Source of the DNA: Hericium rajendrae
Lineage: Eukaryota; Basidiomycota; Agaricomycetes; Russulales; Hericiaceae
Assembly: GCA_033439255.1 (NCBI GenBank)
Contig: CM065887.1
Location: forward strand, 124,001-188,000
Direction: 5' to 3'
Length of the DNA stretch: 64,000 nt
A model generated the notes under the pieces. That model was given only the letters and a program-made list of their open reading frames with translations. It was not told the DNA's origin and did not search any database. This document shows, one piece after another, positions 12,182 to 22,823 of this stretch (position 1 is its first letter; the number at the start of each line of letters is the position of its first letter). The position numbers were made by a program, and so were the translations under genes.

Positions 12182-12281
12182 GGATGTGTAGGAGATGACG
12201 GGGATGTGTGCGAGACGACGAGGATGTGTGCGAGACGACGAGGATGTGTGCGAGATGACGAGGATGTGCGCGAGGTAACAC
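12182..12281. repeat. 20-bp minisatellite, five units
   Basis: Five consecutive units of exactly 20 bp, consensus GGATGTGTGCGAGACGACGA. The middle two are identical and the outer ones diverge. Confidence 0.95.
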
Positions 12282-12644
12282 GATTGTAGCACTTTCTTGA
12301 GGTGTACAGTGGCGTGCAGAGTCGGGGTGCTTATAAGGATGGGGAGTGCATATGGGACGGTTCGAGTGCGAGCAAGTGGTGTCGCTGTGAATGTATGCGA
12401 ACGAGTGGGCAACTGAGCAAAAATGAGATTGCAGCGGTGACACCATGATCAGCTCTGCATGCCACACAAGATTGAAGAACGACATACCTCGCCCGAATAC
12501 AAGATCCACATGTCTGCCCCCCGCCTCGAATCCCAGACTATCGGGTGCACACAGTCCCAAGTGTGCAAAGCTGTTTGCGAACAACTGCACGCTGTTGAGT
12601 GGGAGGGATGCGCGGTGTTGAAGTCAGGTGGTCAGCGAATGGTA

Positions 12645-12677
12645 GTCGAGCCCCGTTGCTACAGCAACGGGGTGCGA
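12645..12677. other. Perfect hairpin H1 in hAT element II
   Basis: The stem CCCCGTTGCT with a 2-nt loop (ac) and AGCAACGGGG is extended outward by gtcg/cgac across a small bulge. This is the reference form of the H1 hairpin seen in several elements. Confidence 0.95.
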
Positions 12678-12941
12678 CATTTCGCCTTGCTAGATTCTCA
12701 CGTACGTTGGGGCCTGCGTGTTCTTGGGATGCAAGTGGGAGATAAAACACACCCTTGCGCATGCGAGGGCCAGCCATGGGAATCAGGTAGGAGACGGGGC
12801 ACGTTCGAGTTTGACGTGTCGACGAGGGTGCTGTTGGCGCTGCGGGGGAAGTGTCGAGGGCGTGCGATGACGGGAAGCCCGGACAGTGCGCGAGAGGCGA
12901 AAGGATGGGGAATTCGGGGACTATCAATGAATAACGAAGCA

Positions 12942-12966
12942 AGTCTCGCTCGTTATGAGCGAGACT
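12942..12966. other. Perfect hairpin H2 in hAT element II
   Basis: AGTCTCGCTC and GAGCGAGACT pair perfectly around the loop gttat. Related stems occur at 24498-24528 and 43312-43345. Confidence 0.95.
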
Positions 12967-13457
12967 CACGAGATTAGCAAAGTACAGTGAGACTAAGAGC
13001 CATTTTGACTCACCTTTTACCCCTCTAGCCCCTCCAAGCCCTCCTTGCCGTTGAAAAATGAGAAATAACGAAGGGAGGGGAATGGAAGGCTATGGAAAGT
13101 GGTAATAAGAAACGACGAGTTACGAGACCAACTGACCTGCGAGTGACCTGTGATGTCACAGGTACCTGACCCGCGGCTCCGGATCACCCGGTGGCTGAAA
13201 CTCGCGCAGATCCAGGTCAGCCCTTGCGCTGACCTGAAAACCCGCGGGTTCGGATCCAGGTCACCCGCGAGTGCACTCGTGTCCAACCCTAATATACACT
13301 ATTATATATGCTTATATTATAAATACTTGTAATATCTACAATTATAATAGTAGTCTAGTTGTATGTCTAATCAAACAAGATTCAAGATTGAATATATGAT
13401 CAATGTCAAACATTGTATTGTTGAACAAAGCTAATGGCCAATCACATGATCAATAGC

Positions 13458-13483
13458 AGACCTTGTTCGGCCGCACAAGGTCT
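13458..13483. other. Hairpin with stem AGACCTTGT in W
   Basis: The perfect stem AGACCTTGT/ACAAGGTCT surrounds the loop tcggccgc. Confidence 0.9.
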
Positions 13484-14208
13484 GGTGGCTGTGCTTAGCT
13501 TATGTCAGCAGTAGTTGATGTTGCGCTCTCTGCTCTCTCTTCTTTTCTTCAGATAGCTTTGAAGTCAGTGTGACACTACCAGTAGTGCACACTAACTACA
13601 AGGCTTGGACACGCCCAGTCCCCATCTGCAGCGAGTTGCGGCTGAGGTGTCCAATGATGGTGTGGGGCCATCACCAACTTTCTGCTGATGATGTGGCATA
13701 AAGATCAGGCCATAGAGCTCTCAATACCACATCAATCAGAATGAATTAAAGCTTGTTAGAATCAGATTTACAATAGCTCTAGAATAGTGCCACAAACAAC
13801 AAAATAGCATGACAAAATGCTGACCTATTGGACTATATGTCTATGATGATGTGGCAGACTGTTTGCTTTATAGCTCTGCTGATACTGCATCAATCATGAT
13901 GTATGAGGGCTTGTTGAACTCAGATTTACAATAGCTTTCTAACAATACAGTGTACAACATCATAGCACCATTGGTTGTTGAGATAGGAGACAATACTGTT
14001 TTGCTAATATAGCATATAAATCGAAGAATATCTCTGCTTACAGTGATCCGATTTTCGTATTCTAAATTGGGTTGGAAAGATGTAATCCAAGATATATGAA
14101 CACAATTTACCGTTTGTCGATTGATTGCTTTGTTGCAGAGCTATAAAGCAATCACTGTATACAGTGTATTGGCTCTCTAACCGACTTATGCTTATGTAAG
14201 CAGGCGCT

Positions 14209-14236
14209 AAGACCTTGTTCGGCCGCACAAGGTCTT
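14209..14236. other. Hairpin with stem AAGACCTTGT in W
   Basis: Same hairpin as at 13458, one base pair longer. The third copy is at 28366-28393, with gcggccga as loop, the reverse complement of tcggccgc. Confidence 0.9.
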
Positions 14237-14380
14237 GTAAGATCACATGACCGAGTCTCAGGACCCACTGCTACTGATAAATTGCATTTTTTGCTCATTT
14301 TATCAATAAACAGTATGTACATTTGTTTGCTGTGTATCATTTTAGTGGCTGTATCTTTCTATAAGCAGTAAATTATGTTA

Positions 14381-14940
14381 GAGACCAGCTTTCTGGTATA
14401 TTTGGATGCAATTGAGAACAAGTGAATCGGTTGAGTACTGATTAAGTTAGCTGGAGTTCAAGCATTCTAGGGGGAAAATGCAGAAACAATTCGCATTCTG
14501 CGAGTTTTGCACCGATCCTAACACCTAAGGTACCGTCAGAAAGCTATCAATAAGTAGATTCTGATGCATTTTAGAACGAGTAAATTGGTTGAGAATTGGC
14601 CTAGTTAGCTAGGGTTCAAGCATTTTAGAAGAGGAAAAAAAGAAACACTTTGCATTCTGTGAGTTCTTAACCGATTTGGATGCATGAAGTATGGTAGCAA
14701 AGCTATAAGTGAGTAGATTTAGACGCATTTGAGAACGAGTAAATCGGTGAAGAATGGACTGAGTTAGCTCAAGTTCAAGTGTCATAGAGGGAAAATGTAG
14801 AAATTCATTGCATTCTATGAGTTCTGCACAGATCAGGATGCAAAAAATACTGTCAGAAAGCAATAAATGAGCAGATCCAGATGCATTTGAGAACAGGTGA
14901 ATTGGTTGAGAACTGATCAAGTTACATTAAATCAACAAAG
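14381..14940 (-). repeat. 158-bp satellite, about 3.5 units
   Basis: The anchor word aacgag/aacaag falls at 14417, 14575, 14734 and 14892, a spacing of 158-159 bp. Each unit contains gttagctagggttcaagcat, a gaaacactttgcattctg-like middle and gatgcatttgagaac. Reverse-complemented, the units align with the array at 18425-19465, so one satellite family exists in two subfamilies. Confidence 0.85.
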
Positions 14941-15094
14941 TTTGGCTAGAGCTGGAGTTGAACCTGCAAACTCGTTAGATTGAAGATATGTGATTATATA
15001 AGCCAACTGCCTAATGGGCATAGTCATCGTTTTGGTGTCGTTTTCACTATGAAAAGGCGGTATAGAGTAAACGATTCTAAGGAATCGTAACTAC
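14935..15094 (-). repeat. tRNA-like retroposon head with hairpin (S2)
   Basis: Reversed order: body word acattaaatc, B-box-like site (ttgaacctgc), A-box-like ccaactgcc, a spacer with tggtgtcgtttt, then the hairpin AAACGATTCTAAGGAATCGT at the end. Same layout as S1. It lies directly after a satellite cluster. Confidence 0.7.
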
Positions 15095-15501
15095 AGAGGA
15101 AAATACAGAAATGGTTTGTGTTCTGCAAGTTCTGCATAGATCATAATGCATAAAATATGGCTGGAAAGAAATAATGAGTAGATTTCACTTGAGAACGAGT
15201 GAATCTGTCAAGGACTAATCAAGTTACATTAAATCTAGTGTAAACAAAAGTTTGACCTGACCTGGAGTTGAACCTGCAAACTCTGATGAGTGTTAAGAGG
15301 TAGGTCACATGGTGTATGCCTTAACGGCCATTAAGAGGTAGGTCACATGATGTACATCTAAATAAACAGTATCTAACTTTGTTTGCTGTATATCTTTTTA
15401 CTGGCTCTGTCTTTTTGTAAGCAGTAAATTGTTTTGGATCAGCTTTCTAATAGATCTAGATAAATTTGAGAACAAGTGAATCAGCAGAGAACTGACCAGT
15501 T
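15095..15501. repeat. Mixed fragments of satellite, S-type head and W
   Basis: 15105-15235 carries one decayed satellite unit, 15230-15290 a truncated tRNA-like head lacking its hairpin, and 15290-15495 a piece matching W (aaataaacagtatctaactt, then aagcagtaaattg). A duplicated taagaggtaggtcacatg occurs at 15295 and 15334. Confidence 0.6.
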
Positions 15502-17158
15502 ACGATTCCTTAGAATCGTTTACTCTATACCAGCTTTTCCTATTGAAAACGACACCAAAACGATGACCATCCCCATTTGGCAGTTGGCTTATATAATCAC
15601 AAGTCAACAATCTGATGAGTTTGCAGGTTCAATTCCAGTTCAACCTTGAATTCTTTTATTTCATTTTACAATCAACATATCTCACTATCACTGTTCACAA
15701 TCATTATACATAACATTTATATCTCATTATGATTTCTTGGAATCATTTACTCTAACTAATTTCTCATATAAAGTGAGATTATAAGTTTGATTCTGCCAAT
15801 TGCCATTCTTATAATTTTGGATATTTCTTAGAAATGTTCAGTCTTTGAAATCTAACTAAATCATTGTTAGACTATATGCATATGAAAGTCAATGCTAGTC
15901 ATATTAGGACCAGAAGTTCTCAGTATGAAAAAGTGCAAACTTGTTACAAGATAGTGGATAAATGTACCTCATAGTAAAGTCTGTATCTTTTTATTGATGT
16001 AAGTGAGTATGATGTATGGTAATATAATGAGAGCAAATTTTACCTCCTCAGAACATTTGTTTTCATAACAATAGGTCCAGAAATGACTGAGATATGAGCA
16101 AATCACTTCAAAGATATCCTTGAGGAGGAGATCATAGTGATTGCATTGTAGTGGAGCAATGAGTGGTGCTATTTACACGCTAAAAATACCATTGGAAAGG
16201 TCTAATTCGTACCTTTCCAACGGCATATTATACGAGACGATCGGATACGTATTGAGAAAACGCGGTAGCAATTACTGAAGGGTTGGTATTAGAGGTAGGG
16301 GCAAACTTGTTGAGGCCATATCTTTTTATTGACTCATCCAATTGTAGTGTACCTAGCATTGTTCAAAAGGTATAATGGAGAGCTTTCTGACGCAATCAAG
16401 GGACCGATGATATCTCCAGTACTTAAGGAGATACACTCGAATTATCACAAAACCTCCTATTTGACTATTTTCAAGATTTTACATAATCCGCAGCACGGGC
16501 AAAATGACATACTCCCGTCCCATGACATCATGAGGGGGACGGGAGTACGTCATTTTGCCCGTGCTGCGGATTACATAAGCGATTTATAAGCAGGAAAAAA
16601 TCGAAAAAATCATTCAAGTCTAGGGCAAATCATCAAATCATCTGAGAATAGACACATACTGAGTAGTATAAAAAATCAGTAAAAATCGTGTTAATATGGC
16701 CATTGATAGTACGATTTAGAAACACTTGAGTTTATGTTTATAGCTAGAGAATTGACAGAGATATAGCCAAATTACTGATTCAGACCCCTAGAAGGCAAAA
16801 ATAAAATCAATCTAGACAACATACAACAGTTGACAGACCTTCAAAGGCCACACTTATGTACTTCATAAATGTAAACACAATTTTTGAGAAGTCATGTGCA
16901 ACAGTGAGCCTGACCGGGCTCGCTGTTGCATGTGACCATTATTTTGTCATTAGTTCAACTCTTGCTGATAACAAAGTTTAAAAATAAGAGATAAGTGTAA
17001 AACAATATACTTTGAAGATGGAGATCTTTGCAGCATTACAATACTAGTATATTCAATTCTCTGTTATCATATTAATTCTGTGAGCATAACACTACAAAGT
17101 TAGAACAATTCAAAAGGAATCGTATTGCCGTGCAGAGCATCGGCCCTCTTCCACCAAG
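15502..17158 (+). repeat. R1 repeat, copy 2 (full length)
   Basis: Begins with the hairpin ACGATTCCTTAGAATCGT and ends ccaccaag; TT lies at both borders. It has a tRNA-like head of the S1 type, then a partly deleted second head. Hairpins are at 16190-16235, 16485-16572 and 16892-16938. It is in opposite orientation to copy 1 and very similar. It sits inside satellite sequence, between actgaccag and tttagctag. Confidence 0.9.
16485..16572. other. Long perfect hairpin in R1 copy 2
   Basis: An aatccgcagcacgggc arm faces gcccgtgctgcggatt, with the stem continuing inward through catactcccgtccc. About 35 bp of stem and a 13-nt loop. Confidence 0.9.
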
Positions 17159-17637
17159 TTTAGCTAGAATTCAAACATTTTAAGGGGGAAAACAAAGCAA
17201 TGCTTTGCATTCTGCGAGTTTTGAACTGATCTAGATGCATGAGACATGGCTGGAAAGTTACAAATAAGTGGATTCCTGAAACATGTAAGAACGAGTAAAT
17301 TGGTGGAGAATTGACCAAGCTAGCTAGAATTCAAACATTTTAGGGGAGAAACAAAGAAACACTTTGCATTCTGCAAGTTATTAACTGATCTAGACACATA
17401 AGGTATGGCTGAAAAGCTATAAACAAGAGAATTCAGATGCACTTGAGAACGAGTAAATCGGAGGAGAATTGACTAAGTTAGCTCAAGTTCAAGTATTACA
17501 GGGGGAAAATATACGAATTTATTGCACTCTGTGAGTTCTGCACAGATCAGAATAGAAAAAATACTGCCAGAAAGCGATAAATGAGTAGATCCAGATGCAT
17601 TTGAGAACATATGAATTGGTTGAGAACTGATCAAGTT
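17159..17637 (-). repeat. 158-bp satellite, about three units
   Basis: Repeats the words tagctagaattcaaacatt, actttgcattctgc and gagaacgagtaaat at a spacing near 158 bp. It is the same subfamily as 14381-14940 and is interrupted at 17638 by a foldback element. Confidence 0.8.
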
Positions 17638-18218
17638 CATCAGGAAGGTTGACAACTTTCTGATTGACCTGACAATTTCTAACCCTACTGACAGCTTCTG
17701 ATTGACCTGATCCACCTGAAAGCAATCTTGAGAAGCAAATATCTGATCAGACTTTTACATTCAAGAAAAGACATTTATTGTCAGATATATAAGTTTTTAA
17801 TCTCTAACTAATAGATATATCAAAATCTTTGATATCTGAAATTTTTGAAAATCTGAGAGTGTCTGATTTCAAATCTGGAGGTCAAATATCAATCAGATGG
17901 ATCAGACAGTGTCAGACACCATCAGATGCTCTCAGACAGTTGCAGATAATTTTCAGATATTTGACCTCCAGATTTGAAAAAATTCTCAGATCAGACACTC
18001 TCAGATTTAGAAAATTTCAGATATCAGAGATTTTGTTATATCTATTAGTTAGAGATTACAAACTTATATATCTAACAATAAATGTCTTTACTTAAATGTA
18101 AAAGTTTGATCAGATATTTGCCTGTTAAGATTGCTTTCAGGTGGATCAGGTCAATCAGGAGCTGTCAGTAGGGTTAGAAATTGTCAGGTCAATCAGAAAG
18201 TTGTCAACCTTCCTGATG
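17638..18218. mobile_element. Foldback MITE, copy 1 (581 bp)
   Basis: Starts CATCAGGAAGGTTGACAACT and ends with its exact reverse complement. Nearly the whole element folds into one long stem, the two halves pairing to the middle near 17925. Flanking TT is duplicated. It contains no gene. It is the same family as 19671-20251, which is also 581 bp and lies in the opposite orientation. Confidence 0.95.
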
Positions 18219-18397
18219 TTACATTAAATCTAGTGTAAATAAAAGTTCAGCCAGACCTGGAGTTGAACCTGCAAACTCATCAGATCAGTGATCTTGCAAT
18301 TAGATAAGCTGACTGCCAAATGAGGGTAATGGTCGTTTGGGTGTCGTTTTTGATAGGAAAACCCGGTATAGAGTAAACGATTCTAAGGAATCGTAAT
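18219..18397 (-). repeat. tRNA-like retroposon head with hairpin (S5)
   Basis: Reversed: acattaaatctagtg body, ttgaacctgc B-box-like site, gctgactgcc A-box region, then gagtaaacgattctaaggaa and the closing hairpin. The foldback element at 17638 is inserted next to its body end. Confidence 0.7.
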
Positions 18398-18424
18398 ATA
18401 AGATAATCAAATGTTGAAAAGGTG

Positions 18425-19465
18425 GCAGAATAAATCATGAGGTAAGTCCCTCAGATCTCTATTGATTTACTCATTCTAAATTGTATTGGAATGTACTAAT
18501 TAATTGCTTTTCAGCCATGCTACATAGGCCTCAGGCCATCCAGAACTTAGAAACCAAAACTCGAAATTGAGATCTCCCTCTCAAGATCTTGACCTTGAGG
18601 TAAGTCTCTCAGATCTCCACTGATTTACTTGTTCTCAATTGTATTGGAATGTGCTAATAAATCGCTTTTCAGCTATACTATATAGACCTCAGATTGTCCA
18701 GAACTCGGAAACCAAAACTTGAAATTGAGATCTCTCCCTCAAGATCTTGACCTTAATGTAAGTCTCTCAGATCTCTACCGATTTACTCATTCTAAATTGT
18801 ATTGGAATGTGCTAATGAATCGCTTTTCAGCCATACTACATAGACCTCAGGTTGTCCAGAACTCAGAAACCAAAACTCAAAATTGAGATCTCTCTCTCAA
18901 GATCTTGGCCTTAAGGTAAGTCTCTCAGATCTTTACCGATTTACTCATTCTAAATTGTATTGAAATGTACTAATTAATTTCTTTTTAGCCATGCTACATA
19001 GGCCCCAGACCATCCAGAACTCAGAAACCAAAACTCGAAATTGAGATTTTCCTCCTAGGATCTTGATCTTGAGGTGAGTCTCTCATTTCTCCACCAATTT
19101 ACTCATTCTAAGTTGGCCTGGAATGTACTAATTAATCGCTTTCTAATCATGCTACATATATCTCATACCATCCAGAACTTGAAAATCAAAACTCGAAATT
19201 GAGATCTCCCTCTTAAGATCTTGACCTTGAGGTGAGGTCCTCAGATCTTCACTGATTTACTTGTTCTAAATTGTATTGGAATGTGCTAATGAATCACTTT
19301 TCAGCCATGCTACATAGACCTCAGATTGTCCAGAACTTGAAAATCAAAACTCAAAATTCAGATCTCCCTCTCAAGATCTTGACCTTAAGATAAGTTCCTT
19401 CAATCTCTACTGATTTACTTATTACAAAATGTACTAGAATCTACTAATCAAAGGCTTGCCAGTCA
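18425..19465 (+). repeat. 158-bp tandem array, seven units, each with splice-like signals
   Basis: The donor-like word falls at 18442, 18600, 18758, 18916, 19074, 19232 and 19390, exactly 158 bp apart. In units 1-4 and 6 a GTAAGT or GTGAGG word is followed by a CTAAT branch-like word and TTTTCAG or TTTTTAG precisely 73 bp from the donor; units 5 and 7 have lost one signal. The remaining 85 bp (ccatgctacataggcctcag, then accttgag) is not a multiple of three and has no long frame. It is homologous, in inverse orientation, to the other satellite clusters, whose units lack the donor word. Confidence 0.9.
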
Positions 19466-19479
19466 ATACACCTGATAGT

Positions 19480-19503
19480 AAAAAAAAAAAAAAAAAAAAA
19501 AAA
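19480..19503 (+). repeat. Poly(A) run of 24
   Basis: An uninterrupted A run followed by caaaacaaaaaag. It could be the tail of a retroposed sequence ending at cctgatagt, but no element body can be identified. Confidence 0.7.
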
Positions 19504-19519
19504 CAAAACAAAAAAGTTA

Positions 19520-20470
19520 CATAGATCTGAGTCTGAAGAGCTCAAAACTTCAGACTATAGTATGTTTTTCATAATGTGACAGACTAATTTATTTATAGCT
19601 CTGTCAATACTGTACCAATGATAATGTATGAGGGCTTGCTAGAACCATATTACCTGCTGCTATTAATGTACATCAGGAAGGTTGACAACTTTCTGATTGA
19701 CCTGACAATTTCTAACCCTACTGATAGCTCCTGATTGACCTGATCCACCTGAAAGCAATCTTAACAGGCAAATATCTGATCAAACTTTTACATTTAAGTA
19801 AAGAGATTTATTGTCAGATATATAAGTTTGTAATCTCTAACTAATAGATATAACAAAATTTCTGATATCTGAAATTTTCTAAATCTGAGAGTGTCTGACC
19901 TGAGAATTTTTTCAAATCTGGAGGTCAAATATCTGAAAATTATCTGCAACTGTCTGAGAGCATCTGATGGTGTCTGACACTGTCTGATCCATCTGACTGA
20001 TATTTGACCTCCAGATTTGAAATCAGACACTCTCAGATTTTCAAAAATTTCAGATATCAAAGATTTTGATATATCTATTAGTTAGAGATTAAAAACTTAT
20101 ATATCTGACAATAAATGTCTTTTCTTGAATGTAAAAGTCTGATCAGATATTTGCTTCTCAAGATTGCTTTCAGGTGGATCAGGTCAATCAGAAGCTGTCA
20201 GTAGGGTTAGAAATTGTCAGGTCAATCAGAAAGTTGTCAACCTTCCTGATGTATAATTTGCAACACCATAGCTCATTGGTTGTTGAGATAGCAGACAATA
20301 TTGTTTTGCTAGTATAGCACATAAATCAAAGCATATCTCTACTTTTAGTGATCCTATTTCTGTATTCAAAATTGTATTGAGAAGATATGATTTAAGATGC
20401 TTGAACATAATTTACTATTTGTTCATTGATAGCTTTGTTGCAGAGCTACAAAGCAATCATGGTTCCTAAA
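19520..20470 (+). repeat. W repeat, copy 3 (partial), split by a foldback element
   Basis: 19520-19670 and 20252-20470 match consecutive parts of W (13840-13930, 13955-14165). The sequence between them is the foldback MITE at 19671-20251. Confidence 0.7.
19671..20251. mobile_element. Foldback MITE, copy 2 (581 bp)
   Basis: Same termini and length as copy 1, inverted relative to it, with TA duplicated at the borders. The two copies differ at only a handful of positions, so they are recent or homogenised. Confidence 0.95.
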
Positions 20471-20762
20471 GAGAAATCACAGAAACAATTTGCATTCTGC
20501 AAGTTCTTAACCAGTTGAGACATGCAAGGTATGAATAGAAAGTTATGAATAGGCAGATTCTGATGCATTTAAGAATGAGTCAATCGGTGAAGAAGTGACC
20601 AAGGTAGCTTAGGTTCAAGTATTACAAGGAGAAAATATAGAAATTCATTCCATTCTATGAGTTCTGTATGAATGAGCATGCAAAATATACTATCAGAAAG
20701 TGATAAATGAGTAGATTCAGATGCATTTGAGAACAGATGAATTGGTTGAGAACTGATCAAGT
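20471..20762 (-). repeat. 158-bp satellite, about two units
   Basis: Contains gaaacaatttgcattctgc, gaatgagtcaatcggtgaag and gcatttgagaacag in satellite order and spacing. Confidence 0.75.
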
Positions 20763-20938
20763 TACATTAAATCTAGTGTAAATAAAAGTCTGGCCAGACC
20801 TGGAGTTGAACCTGCAAACTCGTCAGATCAGTGATCTTGCAATTAGATAAGCTGACTGCCAAATGAGGGTAGTGGTCATTTCTGGTGTCATTTTCGATAG
20901 GAAAACCTGGTACATAGTAAATGATTCTAAGGAATCAT
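20763..20938 (-). repeat. tRNA-like retroposon head with hairpin (S6)
   Basis: Close to S5. The terminal hairpin reads ATGATTCTAAGGAATCAT, a paired change relative to ACGATTC/GAATCGT. Confidence 0.7.
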
Positions 20939-21230
20939 AACCAAGAAACTGAGAATGCAAGACCAAATGAACAAGTGGTGGCTTGATGCCAATGCGAACC
21001 TTCTTGAAAGCCTGCAGCCCTATGTTGGAGATGGATCACAATCAGTGTGGAAGAAGCCTGATGGCTATCAGAGTTCTCCCTGGATAGAGACTCACTTTGC
21101 AGAAAATATAAAGGTGTGGAAGACTATTGGTACTGATAAGGTAGTAGAAAAGGTGGAAAAGAGGAAGAGTATAGATGAGGAGGCAGATGAGAATTCAAGT
21201 CAGCCATCCAAGAAGACTCGTCACAAGTAG
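20939..21230 (+). pseudogene. 3' fragment of an unidentified protein gene
   Basis: A single open frame runs from the border of S6 to TAG at 21230 and encodes a Trp-rich stretch (MNKWWLDANANLLESLQPYV) and a basic C-terminus (SQPSKKTRHK). The 5' part is missing where S6 lies. I do not recognise the family. The basic tail would suit a nuclear protein. Confidence 0.45.
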
Positions 21231-21754
21231 TGGCATTACGCTACAGTAGAAATGATTGTATGGTACAATAGCAGAGTTTATTGACTTCTCTTTTATTTTT
21301 CATTAAGGCAAAGTACAAGAGAGCAGAGATCCATGATATAGTTAGTTCTCTGAATTTATTGCGCATAGTATTACATTAGATAAATCAATGTCACTGGCTT
21401 TACTTTGCTTTTTCTTTTTAATATTCTCTATATCATTTTAATACTAGATGCTATTCAGAGTGCAAGAAGGCCATGACATACAGATCATCATGCAAGAAAA
21501 ACTTGAGACTGAGTGTAAATGTAAATAGTCAGTTGGCTAGTCATACGAGCTAAGCCCTAACTTGAAGGCCAAGGATATCTCATCAGATGTGCCTAAAAGC
21601 AAGAAACATACAGAAAGAGTTGCTCATCATGAATTACCCATCAATAGTCTACAACTATGACTGATACAGATGCACACATCTCTTTACAAGCTTTGGTTAT
21701 AATCAAGCATGACTGAAAGTTGTATCATGCTCAGTTAGAAAAGAGAAAACAAAT
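21231..21754. other. Spacer with no recognised gene
   Basis: AT-rich, probably the 3' region of the preceding fragment plus unique sequence. Nothing repeats within the window. Confidence 0.5.
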
Positions 21755-21897
21755 GACAGATGGTGGAATCGAACTTACAACCTTATCTTTATATTTTAGG
21801 CATGAGAAATTATTACCATAAAAGGCATTACATTGGCTGGGTGTCATCTTTTTTGAGTTGAAAAGCGGGTTAGAGTAAACGATTCTAAGGAATCATA
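21755..21897 (-). repeat. Second-type tRNA-like head with hairpin (S7)
   Basis: Reversed: a B-box-like ggaatcgaacttac site, gagaaattattaccat, then cattggctgggtgtcatctt, gcgggttagagtaaac and the hairpin. This is the head found on R1 copies 3-5. It lies head to head with R1 copy 3, 25 bp away. Confidence 0.65.
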
Positions 21898-22736
21898 ATC
21901 ATCGAAAATATGACAAGACATTACGATTCCTTAGAATCGTTTACTCTAACCCACTTTTCAACTCAAAAAAGATGATACCCAGCCAATGTAATGCCTTTTA
22001 TAGTAATAATTTCTCACATCTTAAAGTAAGGTTGTAGGTTCGATTCTGGCAATTGTCATTTTTGTGATTTTAAATGTTTCTTAGAGATATCAGTCTACTA
22101 AATCAAATTTAATTAGTGTTAAACTATATGCATATGTAAATCAATGCTAGTCTTATTAGAACTGAAAGAGTTTAGTATAAGAAAATGCAAACTTGTTGAG
22201 ATAACAGATAAACATATTTTATAGGATATTCTGCACCTTGTCATTGATGTAAGTCAGTGTGGTTCATAATAATATGATAAAGACAGATTTTACCTAGTCA
22301 GAACATTTTTTTTCATGAGAATAGGTTCAGAAATGACTGAGATATGAGCAAATCACTTTAAAAGATACCTTTGAGGAGAAGATCATAGTGATTGCATCGT
22401 AGCGGAGCAATGAGTGGTGCTATTTACACGCTAAAGATACCGTTGGAAAGGTCGGATTAATACCTTTCCAACGGTATATTGTACAAGACGATCGGATAAG
22501 TATTGAGAAAACGCGGTAGCGATTACTGAAGGGTTGATATTAGAGGTAGGGGCAAACTTGTTGAGGCCATATCTTTTTATTGACTCATCCAATTGTAGTG
22601 TACCTAGTGTCATTGAAAAGATATAATAGAGAGCTTTCTGACGGAATCAAGGGACTGATGATATCTCCAGTACTTAAGGAGGTACACTCGAATTATCACA
22701 AAACCTCCTATTTGACTATTTTCAAGGTTTTACATA

Positions 22737-22823
22737 ATCCGCAGCATGGGCAAAATGACATACTCCCATCCCATGACATCATGAGGGGGACGGGAGTACG
22801 TCATTTTGCCCGTGCTGCGGATT
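22737..22823. other. Long hairpin in R1 copy 3
   Basis: Same stem as 16485-16572 with one extra mismatch (gcagcatggg against cccgtgctgc). Confidence 0.85.

Larger units (their letters stand above)
11761..13291. mobile_element. Non-autonomous hAT-like element II, inverted relative to I
   Basis: Ends are TAGGGACCGACACGAGT at 11761 and the inverted form of TAGGGTTGGACACGAGT at 13291. Both flanks read ATATACAC (11753-11760 and 13292-13299), a perfect 8-bp target duplication. Its left sub-terminal region pairs with the right one of element I, and its right with the left of element I, so it is a second copy in opposite orientation. It is much richer in CpG than element I, so it seems younger. Inside lie five exact-length 20-bp tandem units and two perfect hairpins. 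No transposase frame is visible; ORFs over 12459-12977 match nothing I know. Confidence 0.85.
13440..14380 (+). repeat. W repeat, copy 1
   Basis: A dispersed AT-rich repeat, about 0.9 kb, matched in inverse orientation by 28216-28658 plus 34070-34370 and in part by 19520-20470 and 15290-15495. It carries two copies of a hairpin with stem AAGACCTTGT and an 8-nt loop (13458-13483, 14209-14236). It runs directly into 158-bp satellite units. It has no coding capacity and an unknown superfamily. Confidence 0.7.

Noticed and set aside
12459-12977. A 172-codon plus-strand gene in hAT element II
   Set aside because: Spans both hairpins, has no known domain and an overlapping frame on the other strand.
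10030-13292. A single 3.26-kb element with 180-bp inverted ends
   Set aside because: Each half has its own TAGGG ends and its own 8-bp duplication, so two elements explain the data better.
15540-15650. A true tRNA gene
   Set aside because: A- and B-box-like words are present, but no acceptor stem pairs and the unit recurs within repeats; it is a tRNA-like retroposon head.
18425-19465. CRISPR array
   Set aside because: Eukaryotic sequence; units are full-length tandem repeats without unique spacers.
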